Below, one piece after another: positions 23,814 to 36,475 of a stretch of DNA of 64,000 nt. Within the stretch, counting starts at the first letter, position 1; each line of letters begins with the position of its first letter. Under the pieces are notes generated by a model. The model saw only the letters and a program-made list of their open reading frames with translations. It was not told where the DNA came from and ran no database searches. Position numbers and translations under genes: made by a program. Location: the NCBI RefSeq assembly GCF_002234675.1, contig NC_019863.2, forward strand, positions 2,346,609 to 2,410,608. The letters run 5' to 3'. This stretch comes from Oryzias latipes (taxonomy: Eukaryota; Chordata; Actinopteri; Beloniformes; Adrianichthyidae).

Positions 23814-26800
23814 TCAAGAGTCTGACTCTGGCGTAGCGGGCGTGGGTGGAGTCGATGGCGTGGTGGGGCTTATGGCTGCATTCTGGTAGCCTGTACCGTA
23901 GCAAATGTTGGGAGACAGAGAGTTGGGATCCAGGGGTTTGTTGCTCCCCGGGGTGAGGAAGGGTCTGCGCGCTGCGGCGGACGATGGCGCCTCGCCAGGT
24001 TTGGCCCCGAGGATGGATCTTGCCTCATCCTGGTCCTCCAGGCTTGATATGTCCTTCATCATGGTCTTACGGTAGGAGACGGCCAGCTTGTTGGAGCCGT
24101 CTGACATCAGGTTGAACTGGCGTGCGATGAAGACGAGGGGGAGGGGAAGCATTGCCACCGCAATGAGAGCGAAGCACATGACCAGAGCCCAGGGAGGGTA
24201 GCTCTGGAACTGCTCCTGCGCCTGCAGCACAACAACAGGTTGGGATTAGGATGACAACAAACAGCTACAACACAACCCTGGGATCATTTACGCATTTATA
24301 ACACTACTGCCATCACACATTTAACTCTGATTAACAACAAAAAAGATGACAGGCTCCTCTGACATGGCCACTCTATGGTACCAGATTACCCCAAATCTCT
24401 TAACATTTGCTGTTAATAATGCAATGTTGTATATAAGACGATTGATACAGAGGAGGACAAGAGCCTACGTGAGAAAATATATAAATTTAGATTGTTTTAT
24501 TCCTTGAAGTCAGAATAAAGCCTAAGTTTTACCCATCTTCTCCAAATTTGGAGTTCTATCATGAAATGCAACTACTGTATCTTCTGGACCCAGGGAATCC
24601 CTTTTGGGGTCACGAGCTTGCTAAAGCTACCGTTGGGTGCAGGTGGGGATCCCCCTGAACAGGTCAGCAGCCTGTTGCAGGCCCAACCACCTTGGGGCAA
24701 TTTAGAGAAACCAATTGTCCTATGAAGCATGTTTTTGGACTGTGGGTGGAACCCCAGGAAACCCACGCATGCACCAGGAGAAGAGGCAAACTCCACACAG
24801 AAAGGACCCGGCAGGGATTTGAATGCACTTAATGTTAGTGACATCATTAAAATCTTTTGATAGAATTCTGACACAACTTTCAGAATCCTGACAGAAGGTT
24901 GACTCAGATGTTGTAAATCCTTGAGTTGGCCAAACTTCATAAGGGTCTGAAGCCTCTGAATGAGCGGTTGTGGGCGTGTCCACGCTTTTATGAAACAGCA
25001 GACGGGAGTGATTGTAAACTGCATGTCAGGTCAGCAGCTGTATCTACAATAGGTCCTACCTTAATGAGATTTACGAGATCGGGGATAATTAAGAGCTTCA
25101 AAAAAGTGGAAGTATGTGAGCTCTGACTGTTGTGTAGGCTCCTACTGTCCCTCACAGCTAAAAACGTCCCTTCTGAGGATCTTTATTGTAGCTATATCCT
25201 CCCTGCAGCAGCAGGGAGAGTAGCTGAGTCATCTAGCGACAGACAACCAGAGCTGATGCTCCGCCTTCATGGTCATCAAAGTAATGGGGCAGTAACGAGA
25301 ACCTGTGTGGGGATTGATCTCTGTGGTTGCTGCAGGTTTCTGGTTTGTCTGAGCCTGTGCGGTCAAAGGATGTCCACACAAACAACCCACTGATTGTCGA
25401 AGGTCCTCATTTCCAATAGTCAAGCTGTGCAGGAGGTTCACACAACGGGTGCACACTTATCACTTGAACAGCACTAACAGCCTCTTTGCACAGTGTGTAG
25501 GTATTTGGTGGGTTGAAAAATTGAAAACCCCGTACAACCTGCCTGCGGCTCACCTACTTTACCCTTACCCTTACGTGTTTAGTGTTTGCTGCGACCTGCT
25601 GCCTGCAGCGCGCCCGTAGGAAAACTGTGCATGAATGTTTTTGCTCTGCGATGAGTGATCACCTGCGTGCCCCGTACAGGTTTGACCAATTTTTAGGCCT
25701 AAAAGACATTCTGGGTTTCGGATGTCCTTCCAGAATAAAAGTCTTACTCAGATGGATGGATTTGGACACTCAAACCCTTGTTTATATGAAAATGAAAATC
25801 TAAAACATTTTCATACAACGTTAGTTCATGGCTGTCTGCATCCATGTGCTGCTGTGCTGCCGTATGAGTTTCCAGCACGATCCTTGAGTTATGTGTTACA
25901 TGTTCTGATGTCTAACGCCATGAAACCACACACGCAGACACTGACCAGCTCTTCCACCCAAGCGTTGTATCCTGGTGGGCTGATGGCCATCTCTATGACG
26001 GTGGCTGAGATGAGAACAATGAGACACAGGGGGGAGACGTACTTCCACAGGTAGAAGTAGAGTATGGACGGACGGAAACCCAACATGTCCTCCAGGTCTT
26101 GCATGAATCTGCCAAGGAGGAAGAATACTTTTCTAGAACCAAAACAGCATCACACGAAGTCCTCCAGCTTAGACACACCAGCTAACCTCTTAGCGCCATA
26201 AACCCAGGAGACAGAGATGTTTTCCAGGATGACCACCACAGTCAGAGGCAGACCGGCAGAGTAGTCATCAAACATGGTGACAAAGTAGTTTCCTGAGCGC
26301 TGAACAAACAGCAGGCCACAAAAAAATGCCACAATGCAGCAACACACTGAAACAGACCAAACAAAAGCAGAACATTGAACGCTCCTGCAGCAAAGCATGC
26401 GATTACAGTCAGTTGACTCAAAGGAGCGTATAGATTGACGTAATTGAAGAAGTGTCGGGCTGCTGAGGGAGGTTGGACCTGTGAGTAGCTCCTTCTGGAC
26501 TTTGTAGGCGTCGAGGACGGGTGTTGTGATTCCAGTCATGGTGCCGATCATGCTCCCCAGACCGAGGTTGATGAGCATGAAGAAGAACATGACGGACCAG
26601 AAAGGGGAAGCCGGGAAATGCGTCATAGCCTCCGTGAAGGCGATGAAGGCCAAGCCGGTGCCCTGGACAGCCTGTGGAGGAACACTCAGTGCTGTCACTG
26701 CAGACACACGAGGTGAACGTGAGAGAGAGCCGCAGACAGACCTTGTTCAGCTCATCCTCCAGGAGACAAGGATCTAGACCCAGCCTGGCAAAACCGTCCT

Positions 26801-29800
26801 CCTTGACCGTCTTGATGACCCCGTACAGCTCAGCGTAGTCTGATGTGGTCAGACGAGAGAAGTTGACATGTGGAGGAATTAGATCGTGACTCAGCACATT
26901 AGAGTTGAGGTATCCCAGAATCTTTTCTGCATTCCTTCAGAAATAAAAGAGCAGAATCCAAAATATCAAAAGATGATCCCAGTTCTGAGCATTTGCTCTG
27001 AATTCTGACCCGCGGTTTGCACAAAGGTAAAGCAACTTACTCTGAGACACATTTCTCGTTCATGATGTTCGCTTTGAAGCCCAGCACGGCAAACACCACC
27101 AGCGTGGCCAGAATGGAGGTGAAGAAGTTGATGAAGGAAACGAGCACGGCATCAAAGTGACAGTTGTTGTCTATCTTGTTGTAACTGGAGAAGGCGATCA
27201 CTCCTCCGAAGCCCAGACCCAGGGCGAAGAAGACCTGCGTGGCGGCTTCCCTCCACACCTGCGGCTCCAACATCTTCTCCAGCTGAGCCATGCAGAAACG
27301 TGGTGTGGGTCAGAACAAAGCTGAGCATGGCGCTCAGATGCAACGCCGTCAGTCTAACCTTTGGAGTGAACATGTGAGCGATCCCATCGATTGATCCTTT
27401 CAGCATCAAACCTCTGACCAGGAAGCAGAACAGCACCACGTAGGGGAACAGGGAGCTGAAGTACATCACCTGAGGAAGCGGCATGAAAAGACGTGAACTC
27501 AGGAAAAGACTGGCTTTACGTTTTTCTCTTTTCAGAACTGCACCTTTCCAGAGGAGGCTATCCCTTTAATGACGGCGAGGCAGACGATAATCCAGGCCAC
27601 CAGCAGGGACAGGGTCATTTTCACATTCAGCCCGCCGCTCTCCGCTATAGTGCTGGTCGTGTTCAGAGTCTGACGGTACCAGAAGTAGGTCGTAGCCGAG
27701 CTTTTCTCGCACTCCGGCTCTACGACTTAAACCAGAGGGAGAAATTGGAGCTTCACTTGTTTGATCAAAAAGACACTCAGAAAAACGAGGGCTGGAGCTG
27801 AAACGCTCAATTCTCTGCTGGTTCCATCTCTCCGGTGCTCGTGTGTGATCTCAACAAGGTCATCTGTGCATTTAGTATGCAGAGCATAAAGCTCCACATC
27901 CCAGAAACACATCTGTTTTGGTGGACGATCATCCTTGGAGAAATTATAATTACAGTTTCTTCTCTACTGCTCCTCGGGAAAGCTTCAAATGTTTCAGGAA
28001 CAACATATTCAGGGGTTGAGTTTGGTTGTCATGGTGACTGGGTCTGTCATAAGTGATGCATAGAAAAATCTGACATTCTGCTGCTGTCCCTCATCGGCTC
28101 GCCATCCCCGTGCCAGCAAGCTTTGCTGAGTCATGCTTTGAAGGTCGAGGTGGTTGCTTTGTGAAAATGCAACCATAATTATGGTCACCACTGATCATAA
28201 TGCTTCTGATTGAAAGAACTCCAGATGGTTTGAGTCTGGATTTTATCCAAGAAGTGGGAAAAAAAGTAAAAAAAAGTTTGTGCCTCTTAAGAACAATACA
28301 TTGTTTTCATTTACATTTTATCTTTCATCTTGATAGTTCAAATGTTTTTATTCTATTTTATGTTGCAGGAAAACAGCAAGACATATTGTTGCACATTGAC
28401 CTGTTTCACAAATGCACAAACCCAGATGAGGACACTTGAAATCTCCAGCAGAGCTGCACATCTACATTTTTACAGTCCTTTTACTTGTGCACAGTAAAAA
28501 ATACCTTCTGTGTGATTCAAAGTACTACCTTCACATATACAGACACAAAAAATACTTTTCTTTTAAACTATTGTTCAGTTTCTACTCCTTTGGGAAACTT
28601 CATTTCTCTTTGCAGAAAGTAGTACACCTGAACTTTATATTATTACGTAATCTAGAGTATTTGTAAGTATAGACTATACATGCACATGTATTTTAGGGAA
28701 TATACAAACTGAATACTTCTTCAGAGGAAGTTGCAATAAATAGATAGTATATAAAAAGTAAACTTCAAGGAAACTGCCTCGCTATTTGTATTGACTTAAC
28801 ATACTAGTAATACATTTAAGTAGACTACTTTTTGCTAAGGGTCCCCATAGTGTTTTTTTTACCTGCTTTGCTTCATCTCCATTTTTGGCACAATTTCAAT
28901 AATAAAGACGTCTCTCACTTCCGGGTACACTGGATTGTTACGTCGCTCTAAATACTATTGTCAATTTGGCCTTCTCTTCTGAACTAGGATGCCACAATTC
29001 TCGGTGTAAAAATGAACCGAATGGTGGGGAAAAGTGCGTCCCTACAGCATATCGGTGTGTTTACATCGAAAGTGTCAAACGTGAGTGCTGTGGTAAATTT
29101 AAGAAGAATTTATTTATTGTTTTATTACATTACACCAGGCTTAGTATTAGCAAACTGAAAGGTTTTTACTTCATGTTACTTGATTAGAAGCTAATTAACC
29201 CTTGTGCTGTCTTAGATGATCAACCCTTACATTGACGTGTTCTCCCTACCATGACAAAGGTGGATAAAGGTGGAAAGATTTCATGTAATCCATGGACACC
29301 AGTGAGGATCGAAAAAAGAAAAAAGGTTTAGTGCACTGTCTAGTGGGTCCAGATGACCCAACTCCCAATGTTAAAGTGCCGAGGATATCACAAGGGTTAC
29401 ATAGAGTATTTTTCTGAATTCTTAAGGGTTTTCATTGTTGGTTTGTAATACACAAATCATATATTGAATCAAAACAAAACTGACTCAAAAATTGAGGTTT
29501 GAACCAAAGCGTGAACCAAATTGTTGTATCTCTACTTTTAACCAATCGCTAAATAGCCCACCTGTTTTCTCAGCCAACCAGAGTCATGTTTTTGTCTTTA
29601 AATTCATGAATGTAACCGTCATCAACGTCCATGTTCTGGAGTTCATCCCAAGCATGCAAACATTATTGGCCCAGCCTCAATCTGCCAAAAGATTATGGAC
29701 TTATTTCACGCACATTTTTCTGTGATGCAAATAAAATCGTATTTGCATTTATTATCTCTCTCCTTACTGAAATGTGTTTTATAAAATATCTCACTAATTG

Positions 29801-32800
29801 CGGTAGTTTAAAAACATTTTAATGGCCACCATGATCAGATAAACGCTGTTTAATGGTATCTCTTAACTGAGCGATATTTTAAAAATTCTGTTTTCGTCTC
29901 TAATGTCACTTACTGGCCAGACTCCCGTTCTTCCTGATGGGACAGTCGCTCCATGGTAGAGGGTACTGGAAGGACTGGAAAAAGTAGAAGATGCTCCAAC
30001 CGATGATCACGTTATAGTAGAGACCTACAAATCCACACACCTAGATGGAAAAGGTAAATGTAAAGGTCAAGGATGTAAACAGGCATGATGGGAAACACAG
30101 TTACTGTCAGCATTCAGAACATCCGATATCTGCAGAACCAGGAGGCAGCAGGGTTTGATCCTGTCACGTGATGCAGTCAGTCTGTAAGCAGCAGTGAGGA
30201 CTTTCAGATGCTAAATAAGGTTGAAGAAAAGCATGAATTATTAAAGATCTCTCTTCTCAGCAGAGGCCTTTTAAGAGGTATTTATAGCTGCTTCTGGGCC
30301 TGCAACACTGAAGAAAAGGCTCAGTTGCTTGGGTCGTGATGACAGGCATGCTCCTGCATACCGATGAATGAAGGCATTTCCCTTTTACGAATCACACAGT
30401 TAAATGTGTCTAGTTGTGTCTCAGAGCCGGCCGGCCGGCCCGCATGCTTTGACCGCTCTTCCTCCAGGTTTAATCCCAAACACGCTGCTGGAGCTTCACG
30501 GTGAGGAAGGATCTTTTCAGTGAAACGTGCTGAAGATGTGGCGGCGAGAGGGAAACATGTCCTCACCATCAGACTTGACATTCCTATCCCTCCCAGACGA
30601 GGACAGACATAGTTCCACACTCCGATGCTCCCACGCCGGATCTTCTGACCCACCGCCAGCTCCAAGAAAAAGAGCGGGATGCCGATGATGAGGAGGAGGA
30701 TGAAGTAAGGAACCAAATAAGCCCCTAAAAAACATTTGTTCAAGATAAACATCACTTATTTTTTTCTTTCACATAAGAACAATTTTTACTGTTGAGCGTT
30801 CAGTCATTTTCATTCTGTCCTGTTCTGGAAGGGCCAGATAGTTCTTACTGCGCCTTTCAGAGGAAATTTCTTCCCCGCCACTCAAAATGTGCACATACTC
30901 AGTGCCCCGTGGAGAGGCCCCCCCTTTCCAAAAATATTATGATATCACAGCGGGAGAAACCTTAAAAATCTCTTATGGTGCTCAAAAAACAGGGCGCATG
31001 TCCAAAGGAAGTGTTGGAACCACATGACCTTGGGCTTGGCGGCTGTTTTTTGGCAAATTTGGCATTTTTCACATTGTCGCACAATATGGGAAAATACAAC
31101 TTTTGTTTAAGCAATCTTCACAATTTCACACACGTGCCACAAGCTCAAGTCTACAACCACAACCAAAGTTTTGTTGACCTTTGAGCCTAGGAAGAGGTCA
31201 CCATCTTAATTTCTATCAAAACAAAAACAACCTTTGGTAGCGGCAACAAATTTAATGTCCTTCCCGTGATTTCGATCTATTATTTCCCAACTTTACGAAT
31301 ATCGTAAGGAAACTACTTGGTTTTAAAATTTTATAGATTTTCAACGGCATTACCGTGGCAAGCTCGGAAAAGCGCTGTTCTCCTCCATTTTGAAGATTGC
31401 AAAAATGTAACACATGAATCAACAATCTGACTAAATACATGAGTATTTTAGGAATGTGAGCGCGGTTGACAAAAAAACTTTGTTGCCAAGGAAATCCAAA
31501 ATGATTCTTTGGTTGATTCTTCTAAAGATTACGTAGACCTTTTCGTCACCTCCAGGCGACCAAAAAATGAAATGGTTGCTATGGAGATAAAACCAACAGA
31601 AATGTCGTCATTTAAAAAAAGGTCTTTTTTCATGCATTTGTCACGTGCAGCTATGACCAGGCGGGAGTGGCGAGGGCGGGAAGCGTCTGTGGCTCATTTA
31701 ACGCAGCTCGCTGCTTTAATTCCACATTGTGTGACATGAAAAATGTTTCCAGGAAAAGAACTAATGGAGATTTCGGAGCAAAGTGTTTAGCAGAATTCTT
31801 TCCCACATGCAATTTATCCAGCACATCTGCACACACTGCATTGTGCATCGTCTCACAACACTTTGACATCATGATTCATTGTTTTTTTTCCCCCACTCGC
31901 TGCAAATAATACTTTCCTGCTGTTTTCTCAGATGCAACGTTTAGACTTTAAGATCGCGAAAAGACTTTTTCCTGCAACTTCTTCCGTTCAGCAGACTTGT
32001 GCAGAATCCCACTGGAATAAAGCATCAGCTCCAGTTCATTGAATCCTGTCTACATATGATATGCTATGCTGCTGGTCACTCAAATTGTTTCCAAATTAGA
32101 TTTTAATTATTTACTGTTTACATGAGGAGTATTGACCTTTTAATTTTACATGAGCACCTTTCCAAAATCCAGTTAATTTGGAGAAATGCTTAACTTTCCA
32201 CATGAGAGAGTTCCATCCTCGAGGGACACATCAAGCTCACGGAGCTGCACCTGATGGACAGACTCATGGGGGGCCCCCCACTCCCGTCCACCACCGTTTC
32301 CCCCCTGAGCCTCATGTACTGTGTCTCTGTCTGAATATGTGCTATTTGTGTTTAAACGGTGTAGTTTTCTTCTTGTATCAACACATTGTACGCAGTGTAG
32401 GGATACGACTTTTTTTTGTCACCAAACCCAACCCCCGGCCCTCTTCGTGGTCCATCTGCATGCTATACAAAGGTGCGCCGGCGCAGGTCATCTAAGGCGC
32501 TCGGCTGCATTGACCTCAGTAACCTCTCGAGATGTGTGTGTGTATCCTGTGTTGCTGTTTGTCTGACCTTCTTCATCGAGATGTACTGGAACTGAGTTTC
32601 TCCTTGTTGGGATTGATAAAGTTTTCATTCATTCATTCAAGATGCCGTGTTCTGTGTGTCGATGGCGACTCATCGGAAGGAAAACAGGGACCGTTAACAC
32701 ATCAAAAAGAGGAGTCCCATCCACTTACAGACACTTTATGTCAGGGGAAAGTTAACGAGGCAGAGAGAGGATCGGCCAGACCAAGTAAGCTGCACCAGGG

Positions 32801-35800
32801 AGGCAGTTAAATGCTGCTAACTCCCTTAAATCATCTCTTACGGACCTTAATTCATAATAAAAAGGAGACGGCTTAAACAGCAGAGATGATAAATGACAAT
32901 TGGAGCAAAGCGAGAGAGAAAAATGAAGAGCACAGTCCACAAATAAAAGCAAATGAATGAAAAATAAAGCAGGTGGGGGTGCAGACAGCACAGTCTTTAA
33001 TGCGTGTAATTGGCTGTCAGACAGCAAATTGCACACTGGCAGATGGATTCATGCCAGGTCACTTAACCTACAAGACTGGGAATGGGATCAATCCTGCCAA
33101 CAAGCAATAAATCCCACGTCTGCAAGGTAAATAATGTGCCGACAGAGAAGCTCAAACTGACAGATTGGAGGTGAAATACATCAGGATGAAGCCTCTATTT
33201 TCCCTGAGACTGAGATTCCACTCAGATGCATCCCAGACCATAAGCCTCCCCGCAGCCTCTCTCCGTTTAGAGTATCAATGGTGCTCGGCCGCCCCTGCTG
33301 CCTGTAGTAATCAATACAGCAGCTATATTTAGACTTTTCTGCACAGGGCGGCCGCTCCCTGGACAAACTCGGAACTCAATGATGGGGAGAGTAGTTTTGG
33401 ATGGTTGATGGCCAGTAAAGTGAAGAGTTAAAACGGATTTTGGCTCCAGCAAACAAACAAGCAGAGAGCTGTGATTTGTGCGTGTGCACAGACATTTACA
33501 GCCTCTGATCAGAAATACACCAAATATTACAAAAAATAGAAGTTCTTCAGTGTATGTCGACTTTGATTCATGGTCACATTATTGATGTTTCATTTGTCTG
33601 AGGCATTAAATCAAAACATTTAAACATATTCTGTAATAAATAAAAGTTTTAAAGATGATGTGAAGTGAGGATTGTTTTCATGATTCAATGCAAAAGCAGG
33701 GTGGGAAAAATTGTTGGGGTATTTGTCAAACAAACATGCAGAGGAGCTCCACTTTGGTAAATCACAAGGATTGATCATAGTCCGGTTTGTTCAAGCAAAG
33801 TGAGCAGCAAACTCCCTTCAGTGCATCAAATCACCAAGTAGTTCAAGGAATTTGCAGGAATTTCTGGGGATACTGACCAAAACATCCCTCCCCCCTTAAC
33901 CCTTGTGCTATCTTAGATGACCCCACCCTTACATTGACGTGTTCTCCCTACCATGACAAAGGTGGATAAAGGTGGAAAGATTTCATGTAATCCATGGACA
34001 CCAGTGAAGATCACAAATCATTGAAGAAAAAAGGTTCAGAGCACTGTCTAGAGCGGGGGTCGGCAACCCGCGGCTCAGGAGCCGCATGCGGCTCTTTAGC
34101 GCTGCCCTAGTGGCTCCCTGGAGCATTTTCAAAAATGTTTGAAAATGTAAAAAGATGGATGGATATGGTTTCTGTAGGAGGACAAACAAGACACAAACAT
34201 TTTTAACGCTTTCCAATACTGTAAGTATTGAATGTGTAGAAAAAATATTGTAACGCCCAGCAGGTACGTCACTTACAGCGGGAAATACGGGAGCCAAGCT
34301 GTCAAAAATAATGAGCTGTCAATCAACTGGCTGCGTTAGAGAACTGTCCGTGACCCAAATAGCACACGACTCCGAAAAGTGTCAGAGAAGTGGAGCCAAA
34401 TAGAAAAGCTGAGAGCGCAGCCTCTTTCCAGGCTATCAAGCTCAGTTACGTCCATTTATTTTGAACACACACCACATTGAACATTACACAGGGGGTCATC
34501 AACCTCTCTCCCTCCCACACTCATGGTGCAACATAAAGAAACAACATAACAGGAAGAATGAACTAAGGTGGAACAACAAAACTGCCATATGAAAAGAAAC
34601 GTGGGCAAACAGAAACGCTCCTGCTGAGCCCTAATAAGATCATCATCCCACATCCCACAATCCCCTGCTGCTAACAGACCTAAAATGCACATGACCGCCA
34701 CTACAATTTCAACATTTCTGTCAACGAAAATTTGCGTCATAGCCTGCGACACACGTTTCTACCAGCAGGGCTTTTTTTATTTTTATTTATTATTTACTTT
34801 TACGGACCGCTAGGCAGGTGGCTGATGGAAATGGAACCACCGTCAGTTCCGTGCATTGCTTGATGAAGTTGAAAGGAAATATTTTGTTCTCCTGCTACAC
34901 AACAAAGTCCGATGGCTGTCCAGAGGTGACATTTGCGTCACTTTGTCGTCTGTTTAGAACACGTGAAAACATTCCTGTAAAGCAAAGACCTGAACTACCC
35001 GCAACTGGAAGATACTGAGTGGCTCTAAAAGCTGCACTTTTTGGTGGATGTGACTGTGAGAAGCCACCTAAACGAGCTGAATGAAAGTCTGCAGGCGCCG
35101 CAAATGCTTGAAGCTGTTCTGTCATTCGAGCTCAAGCTGACTGTCATGGGGCGCGTTATGCACGTTCCATTTTATTGTTTTTTATTGTTTTTTTGTTCGA
35201 ATCCTCAAAATAAAAATGACATAAAAAATCGGATTTCTTTATTACATTTCTTTAATTTTATCAAAGCAATGAAACATAATTCATTGATATTGTAATGAAG
35301 TTAAACTTCCACAACAGAGCAGTCACGTGACGCGTCGTTCTCCGCAGAATGCACTGCAGGGCAAATAAACATTTAATCGTTAATAATGCTCATTATGTAT
35401 TTGTAGCAACTTAGTCATTTTGATAGTAGGCTAATATAGCTAATATAGATACATATTGCATGTGTTGCCTTCATTATCAGGCTTAAATAGGGCTTTTAAT
35501 ATTTTGCGGCTCCAGACATTTTTGTTTTTTGTTTTTTCCGTCCAATTTGGCTTTTTTCAACATTTTGGGTTGCCGACCCCTGGCTTAGTGGGTCTAGATG
35601 ACCCAACTCCCAATGTTAAAGTGCCTAGGATAGCACAAGGGTTAAATAACAAATGTCGTCCTCATGCATGTGTGGGTTTCTCTGGGCCTTCTGGCTTCCT
35701 CCCACAGTCCCAGAACATGCTTAATGGGTTCATTGGTGTCTCTGAATGATCCCTATGTGAGTGTGTGGCCCTGCAACAGACTGGGGGACCCGTCCAGGGT

Positions 35801-36465
35801 GTCCCACACCCTTCATCCAACACGGCGGGGTTATCTTCAACAACCCTGTAATCCTGAAAAGGAGTCAACGGGTTCTGAAAATGGATGAATGGATCCCAGC
35901 AATGACTTTCCAAACATCCACACGGATGTCTGGAATTTCAAGGAGGCACTGAAACTAAAATAATTACAGAATTGAACAGAAATACTGAGAGAGAAAAAAG
36001 GGAAATTCTTGGAAACATTTGAGCAGAATTGCACAGTCTGAATGTTAAAAGAGAACAAAAATATTTGTTCCTCTGTCTTGTTTCTATACATAAAGATTTT
36101 TTAAATGTCATAGTTTCTCTTTAATCTGATTCTTTTGCTTCTTCCTCACATGTTTTTACTCTTGTCGCCCCCCCCAGCTCACCTCCGCCGTTCTTCTGGC
36201 ACAGGTACGGGAAGCGCCACACGTTCCCCAGCCCAACAGAGAAGCCCACCTGGGCCAGAATGTACTGCAGCTTGCTGTTCCAGGCGGGCCGGCCATCGTT
36301 TTCGGGCACTTCTATCTGCGGGACCTTCTTCTCTGAGGCCGCCCCCACGGTCAGGGAGCTGCTCTTGTAATCCAGCAGCTCCTCATTTGCGAGCAGGTCA
36401 GCCACAGACTCTGTGACGTGCTCGTGGCTCTGCTCGCGCTGCGTCACCTTGCTGTTCTTCGGCAT
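23814..36465 (-). CDS. slc6a17: sodium-dependent neutral amino acid transporter SLC6A17 (NTT4/XT1), complete, 11 coding exons
   Basis: Coding exons on the minus strand, in order: 36465-36183, 30724-30567, 30040-29914, 27725-27544, 27469-27359, 27282-27041, 26934-26742, 26671-26479, 26346-26187, 26108-25946, 24221-23814. They sum to 2220 nt (739 aa; human 727) with consistent phases and GT-AG borders. The start [11 protein letters not shown] matches the mammalian N-terminus. TM1 carries [18 protein letters not shown], the SLC6 signature. Other landmarks are [50 protein letters not shown] and [16 protein letters not shown]. Glycosylation sequons NGS, NTT and NFS lie in predicted luminal loops. 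The cytoplasmic tail is Ser/Thr/Pro-rich and ends PESDS. SLC6A17 is a neuronal synaptic-vesicle Na+-coupled transporter for neutral amino acids such as proline, glycine, leucine and glutamine. No frameshift or stop interrupts it. Confidence 0.96.
24222..25945 (-). other. slc6a17: slc6a17 last intron with interspersed repeat
   Basis: A 1.7 kb intron. About 24575-24830 is an antisense-like fragment of an abundant fish repeat. The rest contains no recognisable exon. Confidence 0.6.
24575..24830. repeat. interspersed fish repeat (same superfamily as 35655-35900 and 63435-63960)
   Basis: Words include caatttagagaaaccaattg, gtttttggactgtgggtgga, acccacgcatgcaccagg and caaactccacacagaaagga followed by cccgg. 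This is the common fish 'header' repeat seen three more times in the window. Confidence 0.6.
27726..29913 (-). other. slc6a17: slc6a17 intron between coding exons 3 and 4
   Basis: AT-rich unique-looking sequence apart from one TTAA MITE at 29195-29400. No exon or RNA gene recognised. Confidence 0.6.
29195..29400 (+). mobile_element. TTAA-type MITE, copy 2
   Basis: It opens ttaacccttgtgctgtctta and closes cacaagggttac, with the family core between. The left TTAA is intact and the right reads ttac. It sits inside an slc6a17 intron. Confidence 0.8.
32200..32642 (+). mobile_element. LINE 3' end with (attc)n tail
   Basis: It ends tttctccttgttgggattga, then taaagtttt and tandem cattcattcattca. 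Fish non-LTR retrotransposon 3' UTRs end in this way. The upstream part is GC-rich and non-coding. Only the tail is certain; the left boundary is a guess. Confidence 0.5.
34054..35582 (+). mobile_element. hAT-superfamily element inserted in the TTAA MITE
   Basis: The left end cgggggtcggcaaccc and right end gggttgccgacccctg are inverted repeats with 15 of 16 matches. Flanks gtctagag (34046-34053) and gcttagtg (35583-35590) are 8-bp target copies; intact MITE copies show gtctagtg there. The left interior has the subterminal word gcggctcaggagccgcatgc. A decayed transposase lies at about 34820-35160. The AT-rich stretch 34440-34760 may be a further insertion but no boundaries were proven. Confidence 0.85.
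34820..35160 (+). pseudogene. decayed hAT transposase C-terminal fragment
   Basis: In two frames the sequence keeps pieces resembling the hAT transposases domesticated as ZBED5/GTF2IRD2/FAM200-like genes. An example is [18 protein letters not shown], close to the family's 'LVDIT.HLNELN..LQG' block. A stop (after GRY, at about 35016) and the lack of any long upstream frame show it is dead. The DDE catalytic region and BED finger are not recognisable. Confidence 0.6.
35655..35900 (+). repeat. interspersed fish repeat, 3' portion
   Basis: Words include tgtgggtttctctgggcctt, cttcctcccacagtccc.aac, ggccctgcaacagactggg, gtccagggtgtccca and gaaaatggatgaatgg. These are the usual middle and end of the abundant fish header repeat. 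It sits 10 bp beyond the TTAA MITE. Confidence 0.7.
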
Positions 36466-36475
36466 CAGGGAGGCT
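36466..36475 (-). promoter_or_regulatory. slc6a17: 3' splice site and 8-nt leader before the slc6a17 start codon
   Basis: On the minus strand a long pyrimidine tract ends cgccctcag (acceptor AG = plus 36475-36474), then cctccctg precedes the ATG. The start-codon exon is therefore probably exon 2, with only 8 nt of leader, and the cap site lies upstream. This is read from splice signals, not proven. Confidence 0.6.

Larger units (their letters stand above)
33896..35645 (+). mobile_element. TTAA-type MITE, copy 3, split by a hAT insertion
   Basis: Perfect TTAA at both ends (33896-33899 and 35642-35645) with termini cccttgtgctatct and aggatagcacaaggg. Removing the hAT element and one target copy leaves about 213 bp that aligns with the other copies. 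Target and terminal structure fit piggyBac-type transposition. Confidence 0.85.
30725..36182 (-). other. slc6a17: slc6a17 first coding intron (5.5 kb)
   Basis: The largest intron of the gene. It holds a LINE tail (to 32642), the nested TTAA MITE/hAT pair (33896-35645) and a header-type repeat (35655-35900). The stretches 30780-32200 and 32650-33890 show no recognisable feature. Confidence 0.65.

Noticed and set aside
30427..30441. ggccggccggccgg run as a regulatory site
   Set aside because: A short low-complexity run inside an slc6a17 intron with no matching context.
34456..34752. 98-codon minus-strand frame inside the hAT element as a gene
   Set aside because: No transposase or other domain; AT-rich interior sequence with an antisense AATAAA, possibly a further inserted repeat, but its ends were not found.
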